From the NCBI RefSeq assembly GCF_019649055.1, contig NW_026570386.1, positions 164,158 through 228,157 on the forward strand: a stretch of 64,000 nt of DNA. Reading direction: 5' to 3'. The notes under the pieces were generated by a model, which was given only the letters and a program-made list of their open reading frames with translations, made no database searches and had not been told where the DNA came from. The translations under genes were made by a program, and so were the position numbers. Numbering within the stretch: position 1 is the first letter of the stretch; every line of letters begins with the position of its first letter. This DNA comes from Paramacrobiotus metropolitanus (taxonomy: Eukaryota; Tardigrada; Eutardigrada; Parachela; Macrobiotidae). Positions 48,655 through 60,700 of the stretch are shown here, in pieces.

Positions 48655-50808
48655 ATGGGGAACGAAAAGGAGTATCATAGTGGCCGCATTGGACACCGTC
48701 ATGGACTACTGTTATTGTCATTCTTGGGAACCTTGTTCATGTACTCAACAAGAGCCAATCTTAGCATGTCAATGGTTGCGATGGTTTCTCCACCTGTTGA
48801 TTCGAACAATAAAACACCCAGCGAAGCGAATTCCACTTTTCCAGTAGCTTGTCCCCATTTGGTAATGCAACAGTCCAGTCAGCATTATTTGCCTTCCAGT
48901 AATGTTTCCGATAAAGCAAAGGTAAAGTTAATCTGTACAATACACTGTACTTAATTATATAGATATATTGCAGAAATAAAGATACTGTTCAGAGATGCAA
49001 TAAATTGTGCCCCAGTGCAATACATAAGTATAAATTTTGTTTTTTCGCCAATCACAGGTCAAGCGCAAATACAACTGGGACTCCAGTAAACAAGGATTAT
49101 TGCATTCCGCGTTCTATTATGGTTATCTGCTCCCGCAAGTTTTTGGAGGATGGATCTCGCACAGAATTGGCGCAAAGCTTCCTATTGCCGTCAGTGTGGG
49201 ATCAATCGGTATTTTGACGATCATATCTCCGTTTGCGGCCGATCTTGGTTCATGGTGCTTTTTTTCTGTGAGACTGCTGATTGGGCTGGGACAGGTATGC
49301 AAACGCAAAACTTTTTGAACACACTCATATTAATATCACGATTCTCCAAATATGGAAACAAAACACTGAATGTACAGTACTCGTGCAATGCTTACTTAAT
49401 TAAAATAAAGCATTACAGTTTTTCCGTTTTGCGCACTTTCATGTTCACTTCCGTATGAGTGCGAAAGTTATTCATTTGGCAATCAAATATTCAGATAACT
49501 TACGGATCAGTGATCAAAAATGGTGTTGCAGGGAGTCGTGTTTCCGTCGTTAACCGTGCTCTGGACCACATGGGCTCCTCCATTAGAAAGAGGACGGTTG
49601 CTAGCAACAACGTACACGGGCGCACAGTTGGGCGTGGTTTTTGGAATTTCACTTTCCGGTGTTTTAGCAGAGGTAAACTAGTCATAGACTCCCAATTTGC
49701 CGCGGCTTTCGGAACTACGATTTAAAGCCGGTCGTATAACAAAATGGCTTGATTTTATAAACGATATGCTACTTTCGGTAATTAAAGTATTACACGAAAC
49801 AGATCAACAGAACTTCGTGGCTAACAGCAAATTTATTTTTGCACGCTTGCGTAAATTTTTAATTTGTTGGTGGAAAGCTGTATAGTGCGACATAATTATT
49901 ACTACATGAAAGTTGCATTTTTGTGACAGGCACTGGGATGGGAAAGCATATATTACTTTTATGGTAGTATTTGTTGTGTATGGACTATTTTTTGGTTGCT
50001 GTTTGCGTACGACTCACCGGATCGTCATCCCAAGATATCACATGCTGAAAAGACATACATCAGACATTCCTTGATTCGCCCAAATAGCGATTCCAAATTA
50101 AGCGACGATTCCAATTCTGACATCGATAAAGGAAATGTTCCGTGGTCGGGAATATTGCGAACGGTCCCCTTTTGGGCGCTCCTCGCGGTTGAATTCGGAC
50201 ATAACTGGGCATTCTACACCTTGCTGACAAACTTACCGACATATTTAAGCAACATTTTGCACTATTCGCTTAAATCCAACGGCGTGTTATCCGCATTGCC
50301 CTACACGCTGCGTTTTGTCCTCACCATGATATCCTTATTTGCGTCGGATTGGATACAGTCACGCCAACACTGGTCGACAACATTTCTGCGGAAATTCTTT
50401 TCACTCGGAGCCTTTCTGGGATGTGGAGCGGCGTTGGTGGGTGTGGCTTTCTCGGGTTGCAACAGTACTTTAACGCTCGTCCTGTTCACCTTTGGTGTGG
50501 GCATTTCCGGGTGGGTGTTTGCTGGTTACATCATTAACTATACCGAAATGTCACCACGTTACGCAGGCATCATTATCGGCATGGGAAATACGGTGGGAAC
50601 AACGACCGGCATAATTGCGCCGCTCTTGGTTGGTGTGCTGACCAATGGTCCAGGAGGTCATTCGGTGGAGAACTGGCGAATTGTTTTCCTAATTTCCGCT
50701 GCAATGTACTTTGTTATATCGGTCATATACAGTGTTTTTGGCTCTGCTGAAAGGCAGAAATGGGACACTGTGCAAAGGAATCGACAAGAGGAAGTTTTGT
50801 TAAAGTGA
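48655..50808 (+). CDS. SLC17-family anion transporter (sialin / vesicular transporter-like)
   Basis: A major-facilitator protein of the SLC17 type (sialin, vesicular glutamate or Na/phosphate transporters), expected in lysosomal, vesicular or plasma membranes. Four exons join in phase: 48655-48921, 49058-49294, 49532-49672, 49930-50808, about 507 aa. TM1 runs GLLLLSFLGTLFMYSTRANLSMSMVAM, with the R-x-N-L-S motif typical of SLC17. An N-glycosylated lumenal loop follows, then W(D)SS.QGLLHSAFYYGYLLPQVFGGW, FPSLTVLWTTWAPPLERGRL, TYTGAQLGVVFG, the loop SPDRHPKISHAEKTYI, and the second six-helix half (NWAFYTLLTNLPTYL, AGIIIGMGNTVGTTTGIIAPLLVG). The substrate cannot be read from the sequence; sialin-like is the best guess. 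Confidence 0.92.
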
Positions 50809-51694
50809 TCTTTGAATCGCGATCGGTGTCCATATAAGTGGCGGTAGACCGTATGCAGTACTTAAAGTATACCAATTGCAAATATAAAAATATGTGATTA
50901 AAAATAATCTTTAAATAATAATATGTTAACGCTCACTGAAAACTAAATCAAAACGAATTTATGCGACAGCTAATTATAAAAATGCGGTTTAGTAATTGCA
51001 GTATTAAAATCAACATTGCTGAGTTCTAACTCGTGTGCAGAATTAAGCTTTTTCCCAGTTCTATCTGTACACGAGCGTAGATATAAGTTCGCTGTTTTGC
51101 AGACTTTATCTAATACGAGTACATTCACAGATCTCCACATTGTTTCTTTAAAATTGCAAGCATTAGCCGGTTCTGCCTAATGTAATTTAATAGACGTAGA
51201 TTTCCTATGGGTTAAAAGTATTTACAGTGTTATCTGAAATGGCTTTAACAATATCGTAAATCTTGTTGTAGGTGGTGTGAAGAGTTGAAAGTTTTGTGAA
51301 CCTGTACACAAATTAAGTAAGCAAATAATATCAGCTAGATAGAAAATATGAGCACGTTGTCCAAAAACACGGTTGCATTACTACCAAGCGGTAATATTGA
51401 TAATACAGCGAAGCATTTCATTTCCTATCCTTCAAAATACGGAACAAATAAGTAGAATTGTTATGAAATGTAACTGCGCAAAATTTTTGTTATTTCTAAT
51501 CTCCAGTGTGTCTCCAGTTCTTCTGGGATAAAATGTGATTTGACTGGCAAAGGTCTTTAATTTCACTACAGCTTTCACTGCGTTGCAACACACTGAAATT
51601 CAAGTATTACGGCCCTTTAATTTTCTTAGGCCGACTTGAGAATATTATAACATTGTAGTAAATCATCGCATCCCAACTTTGCGCATATACGGCC
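50809..51694. other. Intergenic region
   Basis: About 890 bp AT-rich sequence between two co-directional genes; no exon seen. Contains TACGAGTA near 51114. Confidence 0.4.
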
Positions 51695-54600
51695 ATGGAT
51701 CACATGCCGGATTCGTCTTATAATTCTCGTACAAGACGAAGTAGCCACTCATCTGCGAGCACTATATCAGAACGCTCGCATAGATCTTCATCGAGGTTTT
51801 CGGAACATCCAGAGTCTGATACAGATCAAACAGTTAGCAGAAAATCAAGTTTCTCAACGAAATCAAACGAAACTGCCCTCGAAGTGTCTGTTCCCCAACA
51901 GGCAGCTGCAGCATCAAAGGGTCACAACGAACAACGTAGCCTTCCAAAAGAAAGGAAGAAAGCAAAGGTATACCATTTATTGTTAGTTCAGTACCATAAT
52001 ATTAATTCAGATGCTCTAAAGATCTTCAGTTATGTTTGTATCTATACTTATTTTTCGCTACCAAATTTCGCTGTTGGTGGTGGTATTCCGGATCGAACAG
52101 CGCTATATATGGCTAACGTTATTCTATTATTTTACAGAACCAAAAGGACACTTGGTGTGTAACCGTTTGGATCACAATCATTTTGATAATTCTTTTCTCT
52201 GTCGGCGCTTTCGTCGGTGGTAAGTCTTTGCGTTAGCACTTAGCAGTAACCGTCAAAATTCAACGCAAAATTAATTTTATTGAGTGTTTAACAACCACCA
52301 AAAACTGTGGTACTTTCTTTCAGCATGCCGTTTAAATGCGTACACCAGTGTTCAGTTTTTAAGCGAAATTTCATTCTAGTACTGAACAATATTAGTGTTT
52401 AAATACCGAACCCACGTATGCATATCCTAACAAAAAAATGCTTTACTTCATTGTTAATTTTGGCAATGGAACAGCAAACTGATCCCACCCAGCTGCACGC
52501 AAACCAATTAATGTTTAGGTTACATGCTAAAACAGTCCCAGGATTCCTCTCTGGCTCCGTCACCAAACATTTCCTGGAAAACACTTCCGTGCATTTTCTC
52601 CACGATAAACGAGTGTCAGGGGTATGGTATTGTATTCTGTACCTGCAAATGATCTCAGCAGTTTGTGCTAGCGGTAAATTTCTCGTCTTGTTAAGTCGTG
52701 GAAAACGCTTCCGGCAACGATTTTAAAAATATGGTCGCCGCAGGAATAATCGTGGGCACGTCTTGTTAATCTCCCTTGGAGCATTTCCGCCTTCGCTCCT
52801 TACGGATCAACTCACTCCGACTTTGATGAAAATAAAATCATGCGGTACCTACAGTGCGTCGCTACGACCGGTATTCCCGACGATATCAATAACTAATCAG
52901 TACAGCATAGCCACTGGACTGTATGCTGAATCCCATGGAGTTGTCGACGATTACTTTCGCGATAACGAGATCATTGTGGACGCTGCGAACAATATGCAGA
53001 ATCCAAGCTGGTGGAAGGGAGAACCGATATGGGTCACAGCCAAAAAGCGTGGATTTAAAGTCAAAGTTGCAGGATGGAAAGGAGGCGATGTGCGTAAACA
53101 TAATCTCTAGATCTGGTAATAACATTACACTGCGGGCTACTTAATCGGTATTTTAAGGCTTTTCCGAAATGGTTTGGTTAGATGGCAAAAGACGGCATTC
53201 TTCCGGATGACTACATTAAAGGAAGACAATCAGTATCGCTTGAAGAACGTCTCAGGAAAATACTGGAGTGGATATCGGAATCTAGCCCGAATTTGGTCGT
53301 AATCCATTTTGATGACCTTTCCGAGACGCGTGAGTTCATGCATCGATTTTTTTAATCTTCTGACGTAATATTTTGCAGCAAACAGATATTTTACGTTAAG
53401 AATCGGCCAGTAATATATGGTGCAAAACTGATGCGCGATTAATATGTAAAAAATCCTTTGTACGAATATTAAGTGTATTGCTCTGAATTCTTCCTAGTAC
53501 GAAGCAACGCTCTCAGCAGTCCGGCGGTGGAGCGAGTGCTGAAAGATATTGATGGGGCTTTGGATCGCCTATTCCAACAACTTCATGAACGAAAAACCTT
53601 AAGTTGCACTGACATTGTGATTGTTTCCGATCATGGAATGATGGAACCAAGGAATTGTGCATCGGGCAATATTATGTCAGTCCTCAACAGGAAGATTCTG
53701 AATGAGACTGTGTGGGAACAGGATATCGTCTATTTTGGGGTGTGTTCAGCCCACAGAACGAATATTTCTACGACAACTGCTTACTTAACCATTGATTTTT
53801 TGTAATTAAGAATGCAACACATGTTTCTACAAATTAATATGTGTAAAAATATCGGTACTGTATTTTTAAATTAGGAAACTTATGGTCGCCTCTCAATGCT
53901 CAATCGAAGCCGGTTGTCTTTACAAAGAGTCATCGAAGCTTTGTCGTGTAATCATTCCAGCATGAGTGACGAAAGAATGCCATATTATCTGATGCAAAGG
54001 ACAGAAATGTTTCCGGTGCGATTGCACTACGCAAATTCTCCTCGAATAGAAAATCTGCTTTTTCTGATTACACCGGACAGGATACTAACGAAGACTTCAC
54101 AAAGTGGGATTTGCCAAAGCAAAAAAAACTTATACGGCTATGATAACATGTTTAGCCAAATGCATGGATTATTTTTTGCCTATGGACCGTCGTTTCATTC
54201 CGGGATGACTCTGAAAGGGTTCAGTGTGACTGAAATTTATAATTTGTTGTGCACCATCTTGAAAGCTGTCCCGGCTCCTAATAATGGAACAGACCGACTT
54301 GCTCTGGCGTTGCTAAAATATCCCGTGTCACCAGGCGATTCAACAGGACAACCCGACCGATGGAGTTACCACAGAGCTGATTTCCCGATGACTCGAGAAG
54401 TTTTGCTACAGCGACAAGACCGAACATGCAGTACAAACTGCTATTTTGCTGTAAAAATTATGTAACAAACTGTAGTACAAGAACTAATAAGAAACCTAAT
54501 TTAAACTTGCTGAAAATGCGTAGGCGCATACTTTATGTTAATTATAACCCACGGCAAATGATAAAAAATGGCATCAATCTTTGTTAGGCGGAAGTGGATG

Positions 54601-56016
54601 TTCTTGCAGCCGATTTGCAACTGAACATTTCGTCGTCTGCAGGATCATTGATTATGGCAGCTGCTGGTTTTTATGGCTTACCTATCCCAAATAATATTAA
54701 CGTCCGCAACAGCTTCCGTTTGCTCATCAATCGGGAATTCGTAATCGGGTTTAATGTTGCACTAAAACTGCCGTTATGGACTTCCTGTTTTCTTCAAACC
54801 GACAAAATGGTAAGTGCCACTGCTAGTTGGCCATGGATTGGTCTTGATCTATCTTTTACCAATACTCATGATTACGTTTCCACTGAAAAAATGTCCAAAT
54901 AGAATTAAGCCAGTAATCTTGTATTATAAGGCGTATTAACGGAAACAGTACCTCTTATTACGTAACGAAATTTTAAACAGACACCAGACTCTACGGTGGA
55001 CTGTACTCGCAACGATGTGCGTCTGGAACGCGGTGAATTCATATTATGCCGGGATTTCGATAATTTCGCTCAATTCCAATCATCCAGACTCATGCCCGCA
55101 TATCTGGTGCCTCCCGGTAACTATTTCCTTTTCATGGTTTAGGCTTAAATTTTAAGTAGATGCGTAAATTTATTAAAATGCTATCTCACAGCTCTAAACG
55201 ATGACATCGCAGTTGGTGCGGATGGACGAATGATTTCCAATATCGTCCCTATGTATCAAAATTTCCGAACATCTATCTGGCAACCTTTCTGGGAAATGGC
55301 TAGAGGGTGGATCGCACGAAACGGACCTATTCACGTTTATTCCGGGCCTGTTTTTGATCATAAAATTCCACTGGGAACTGCAGATGAACAGGAACAGATA
55401 CTGTACGTTTTATTTGCGTACAGTTAGCAACGTCTTCATGTTCCTAGACCAGTAAATGTTACATGTATGAAAGGCCCGACTTACAATCAGGCAGTATGAC
55501 TTAAGATCTGTTTGTTTCCAGGTTTTCTCAAGAACTGCCCAATGTCCATTTGCCATCACACTACTTCGTTATTGTCACTCGCAAAGTCTGGGATAACAGC
55601 AGCGTTGTATTAGATGCAACCGAAGACGAATGCATGGCATTCGTGTTTCCGCATCTCCCAGATACTAGCCAGCATCCCTGTCAGGTACGAGTGTATTAGT
55701 AAGGTCACTAAGTACCAGCTTTGTGGCGGCTATATACACAAATGTTCGAAGGGTTTTTCACTCATACTGATATGTTTTGCGGTCGATTGTATCCAGTAGC
55801 ACCGAGACAAAATTCACTTACATTGTTGTGATTTTGAATGTTTTTGGTGATTTGAACAATATAATTTTTCAGGACAAAGAAAGCTATTTTTTGACGTACT
55901 CAGCCTCCGTCAAAGACGTCGAGCAGCTAACTGGACTGACATTTTTCTCTGCTTTGTCACACCGAAAAGCTGTACATCTGCGTACAGCTCAGCCTTCGAA
56001 ATTATTTCACAAATGA
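51695..56016 (+). CDS. ENPP-family ectonucleotide pyrophosphatase/phosphodiesterase-like protein, predicted catalytically dead
   Basis: Type II membrane protein built like ENPP1-3. Thirteen exons: 51695-51967, 52138-52219, 52324-52349, 52475-52614, 52744-53089, 53182-53329, 53498-53739, 53875-54450, 54588-54809, 54981-55116, 55192-55402, 55522-55684, 55873-56016, about 902 aa. Exons 3 and 4 are the least certain. A Ser-rich cytoplasmic N-terminus precedes one helix (VTVWITIILIILFSVGAFVG). The usual somatomedin-B Cys modules are absent. The phosphodiesterase domain keeps its fold signatures (SCGTYSASLRPVFPT, SIATGLYAESHGVV, WWKGEPIWVTAKKRG, VIVSDHGMMEP, RLHYANSPRIENL, FFAYGPSF, PAPNNGTD). The nuclease-like domain follows (LPLWTSCFL, NIVPMYQNFRTSIW, RNGPIHVYSGPVFD, VEQLTGLTFF). 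Four of seven active-site positions are changed (see findings). Confidence 0.9.
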
Positions 56017-57763
56017 TAAATAAAGTTAATAGTTTCTGCAATGTGTCACACTGCGCAGTTTGTGTACAAGAGCAGATCAGTAGACTTGTTGCACATTTGT
56101 ACAGTGCATTTGTAATAACTATATCTTTTGAATAACCATTCTTCTGGTGGGTCAGAAATTCGGAATAATGGTTGAGGATGTGTACCATGTACAGTAGCAA
56201 CCAGAAGTGTGCTCAAAAGCGTTGGTCAATAAAACGATTTTGCATTGTTCCCGTTCTTTCACTTCTTAGCGCTTAAAAGCCATTGTGATTTCCGTGCAAT
56301 TTCAGTGCATTCTCGTGAAATTGAAGGTACATGTTCCAGCTCAAAATGAGAAGGTGTCCTTTTTTACTCCTTCTCATCGTGTCAAAGGAGAAACAGAATA
56401 CATTGAATAGAACACATTACTCTCAAGAGTACCCTGAGTGATTAACCGGCTGGGCATAGTCCACCCTGTTAATTATCCATGTTCATTCTCTTGCCAGTTG
56501 GACCCTGCGGGAAGAATGTTAAAGGTTTATTAATAAGGCCATAACGTGTAATCGCCAGGGCGGTGCTAAGCACTGCAGTGCTGGCCGGAATGCGATTTAT
56601 CGCTGAATTAGTCTTCGAATCAAAATTTGCGGCATATCTTCTCTGTGCAGTGTGTAGACATAAATTTTAACGGATACCGAAAATTTTAATTTAGTTGTTT
56701 GTTTATATTTTTGCTGAAAGTACTCAATTAGATAGATTTTACGGCCGCTTCCGTGCACCGCCGTTGCAGCGCCACCCAACGATTGGCCTGTATGCGAGAC
56801 AGGGAACAGGCAACCCATTATTCACAAATTCACATGATTGACAGCCGCTGTCAACACTGCACAAGCTTGAGCCTTTTATCATAATAATAGAGCAAATTCA
56901 CCTGGTACTTATGAAATCCACAATTTTCTCACGTCGCGACATTTCGTAGCTACAGTTGCCGGCTTTTTCTTTTTACGGACAGGAACAGTCTTTTGTACAA
57001 ATGACTAGTAGTATCGTACAACTGGGATTGGGCTTTTATTGTCGAATTATTCGGTATTCGTGTTCTTTACCATTATCAAGTTCCGTAATTATTGCTAACG
57101 CTTTTCCGAAGTTTACGCTGTACGAGTACTGACTACTGAGTGTACTCCATGTACTGTTGTGCAGTTTGTTGTGGAGTTTGTCGGCACAGCCGCACAGATC
57201 ATTTGTTTAAGATTCGTAAGAGTTAAAGTTCGGGTTGCTGCAGTTGAAACTTGGCATTAAGTAATTGTATTGCCGCATTAATGCTGTGAACTTGTTAACA
57301 GCATACATATTTATCTCGGAATTTTGCGTCTTGCGTTTGTGAGCTCTGTTGAAGTATTATTAACCTGACTTTGAAATGCCGACGCCGACGTCCACTACAG
57401 AAGGGGCCGTGGAAATTCTGTTTGGCAAGTAACCGGCGTCTGGGTGTGACTGCTTAAGTGGAAAACTGACCAGTTTTAAGTTTTCCTACAGGCGTCCTTT
57501 TATTGTTGACTTTTCTTGGCGGCATGCAGTGTTATGCGTTATTATAAGTGTTATAATATTTTAAATCATTGCATTCCTCGTTTTTGAATATTATCATCGC
57601 TCGCATGGCTGAACGTCTTGAGAATAATATTCTGTAACTGGAAATATTCTTGTGATCATATCGCCGAAAAAGCCCTAACTGACGAGTGCTATTGTGGATT
57701 TGAAATCCAGTAAATTGAAGACTACAGCCACTGCTGCTGCCTGTTTCCGCCCCGATCAGAGAA
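56017..57763. other. Intergenic region
   Basis: About 1.75 kb with an AATAAA at 56019-56024 just after the ENPP-like stop. No coding exon recognised. Probably includes the 5' UTR and promoter of the FGFR-like gene. Confidence 0.4.
56019..56024 (+). terminator. AATAAA polyadenylation signal, ENPP-like gene
   Basis: AATAAA begins 3 nt after the stop codon. It may serve, but would leave a very short 3' UTR. Confidence 0.35.
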
Positions 57764-60700
57764 ATGCTTCCTAGACTGTGGATAATTGCGGGATTAGCGC
57801 TTTTATGCCAGTGTAGAGAAAGGAGAGCCGGAGAGAGAAAGTCGAAGCCTCATAGTGAAACAAAGAGACCACTGGAAAAAGAAAATCGTAAGTCTGCACT
57901 GTCCTGGATTGGTTTGAAATTAATTATTGCATTCCGTACTCGTACGTTTAGAATAAGTAATTTTGATAGTTTTCTGTTTTTTATAAGGATTCGGCTACTC
58001 AGGAATTCAAGCACCAAAAATATATTGTATCGTATGGTGAAATTTGATTAGATTCCGAATTTTTAAGTGTTGCGCGCATCATTTGTTTTGTGACAACTGC
58101 AGTGTTATTACTTATAAGTCGCATAAGCGCGTAGTACATACACAATTATTGTTAATTGAATAGTGAGCCGGGACTTTTAGAATTGTACTAAACATTAACT
58201 AACATTTGTGTTGACTCGAATGCATTTGTATTCGACGATTACAGTACTCATTTCTTCAGTGCGTTCTACTTAGATTACGCTTGACTGTTACTATAAAAAA
58301 CCGTTGTTATTATTATTTGTAAAAAATGTCCCATCCCGCACTTCGCACGCTTGTTGTATGGGTTAATGCAATTATCGGAGGTTTAGAAAAAAACGTGGAC
58401 TGGGCCGAGTTGATGCTGATATGGTGCAGGGGAATTGTTATGATTTCTTAGGGGATAAATGCGTCACGTACAGATAAGAATTGTTTTGACTTGTGCTTGA
58501 AGTACTGCGTACCAAAAGAGGTATGCAGAGCATTTTGACTATATGTTTACTTAAAGGTTATAAATTATGCTCCCTCGTTAGTCATTTTCTCACCTTTCAT
58601 TCCAAAGTACAGAAACGAGCAGTAACATGCTGTCAAAAACAAAAAGCATCGGACTGACAGATTGGTGATGTATGATTTATGATTTCTTTTACGACATAAT
58701 TGGCCAGAACCCAGAAAGACGTCTTTCGTAAAATTGCTGAAGTTGCGAAACGGTAACAGGTGGATAGTTCGACATTCTGCATTTTTTTCAAAACTTACAA
58801 CTAACTTCAAAACTTACCGCTGCAACATGAGATGCGAGAATGCTGTGTGGGTTTTAATTGCAATCACAACCTTAAAACGTGAAAACGATGCTACATGAAT
58901 CGATCATAATCTTGAAATTAATATTATGTTACTAATTAAAATTGCAGTAATATTGTTGTAGCCATTAATTTGGCCGCCGGAGCCACATGTCTATTTTTGC
59001 GAATTAGGTCACAGAATGGATTTAAGGGAATTAAATCGTTTAATTCCCTTATTATCAGTTGATTTAAATGCAAACACCACTGAATTTTTGCAGAATCACA
59101 TCTCCAGTACTATCAAATTGTGCGCATTGGACACAATGCTACCATCAACTGTGGCGTTCAATTACCGCGGAGCTTCATTCAACCTTTTAATATGGTCACC
59201 TGGAAGAAGGACGGTGAAGATCTGGACATGACGGATTACGATGGAATCAAAGTGCGCCTAGGCAACGAAACAGCTTTGTCAAGGATCGTTCTAACAAAGA
59301 TTTCAGAAGAACATGCCGGGAACTATACTTGCATTGTCGCTCTGGGTGATGGTTCCAGAGCAGCATCGACTTCTGTGCAGGCAATCGAAGTGGACCAATG
59401 TAAGCAGAAATGAAATTATGAAACCTATGAGTGGCGCGAGTGCAGATTAATATTTTGCATGACTTCGAAAGGATATTGAAGAGCTAGGTTATTGTCATAC
59501 TGATGCTTTCGTTCTATAAATTTATTTCAACATTTAGTTTGAGATTTATGCACTGTAATCGAATAATATTATAAAGGACAATGTAGTAATATTGTACTGT
59601 CACTACAGTGTTATAAAAGAGGTAACTCTCTGCTACGAAAATCGACCAAGAATCTGAGTGAAAAATCTTATAATTTTTTCATCGACAAGTGATTTTTCCA
59701 AACTGTAGCAGTCGATCCTACTATAGCTGCACAAAAATTTGACAATTTCATAATGTTCGAACTTCGCCTCTACTCCTGGTTCGCAATCTTGAAGGCCAGT
59801 ATAAATTATAGCATATGCCCTTTTTGAAACAGATCTCATGCGTGTAAGTTTGTGGAATACGAGACAAAAGATTACTAGAATTTGCAGAACGGCTTCGCCC
59901 TTAGGGAGAAACTTTTTCGAGTGCTTTTTTGTTTAATCTGCAGATTTGTATAGATCTCAAGGTGGTCCAGAGGAGAAGGACCTAGCCTCGTTCTGATGCT
60001 TGCATTATGCACTACGGAAAAGTATAGGAGTCCAAAGTAATTAACTACCTGTTGCACTTATCCTCCATTTCCATTATCCGTCTGCAAGTTAGTGTCGCGC
60101 CGGTTAAAAGCATACTTAACAGCATGCTGTATTATTACTGCAGTATAGGCTTTATCGTAATCTACTACAGTATTATGCTTACAGTTTTATCTGGTTTTTA
60201 TTAAAGCGGTTTATACTTTATAGTGATTGTTTTAGAGACCAGTTTATTTTGAAAGGTATATCGACAAACAAAAGCATCGAAAGTGAAAAATTAATAATCG
60301 CGTGTAGGTTTTAAAATTATAGTAGTCGAATGCAGAGACGTATTAGTACCTCTGTATTGTATGTATTTAGAATTTTTTACGATCAAAGATCAGAACTATG
60401 GAACAGCAGGTTAAAAGAGGTATTTAATATCCGAATGCTCGAAGGTAATAAGAGTATTGCTTCCGAGAGGGCAACATCATGCAGTGAGCATCTGCAGTAA
60501 CTTGCCTTACCAAAATTCTTGCATATTTTCTTTTAAGCACGCACTCGAAACTTCTGCGCTCTTGAACTGCGACTTGCCTAGCTACTTGTACTGATGAATG
60601 CCTTTTGGTGCAGATGTTAGAATCTGGGAAGAGAGCTTGGGGGAAAAGCTGGGCAACTCTGTCGAGAGCAACGCCAGGTCTCCGGAATTGCCGGCATCTT

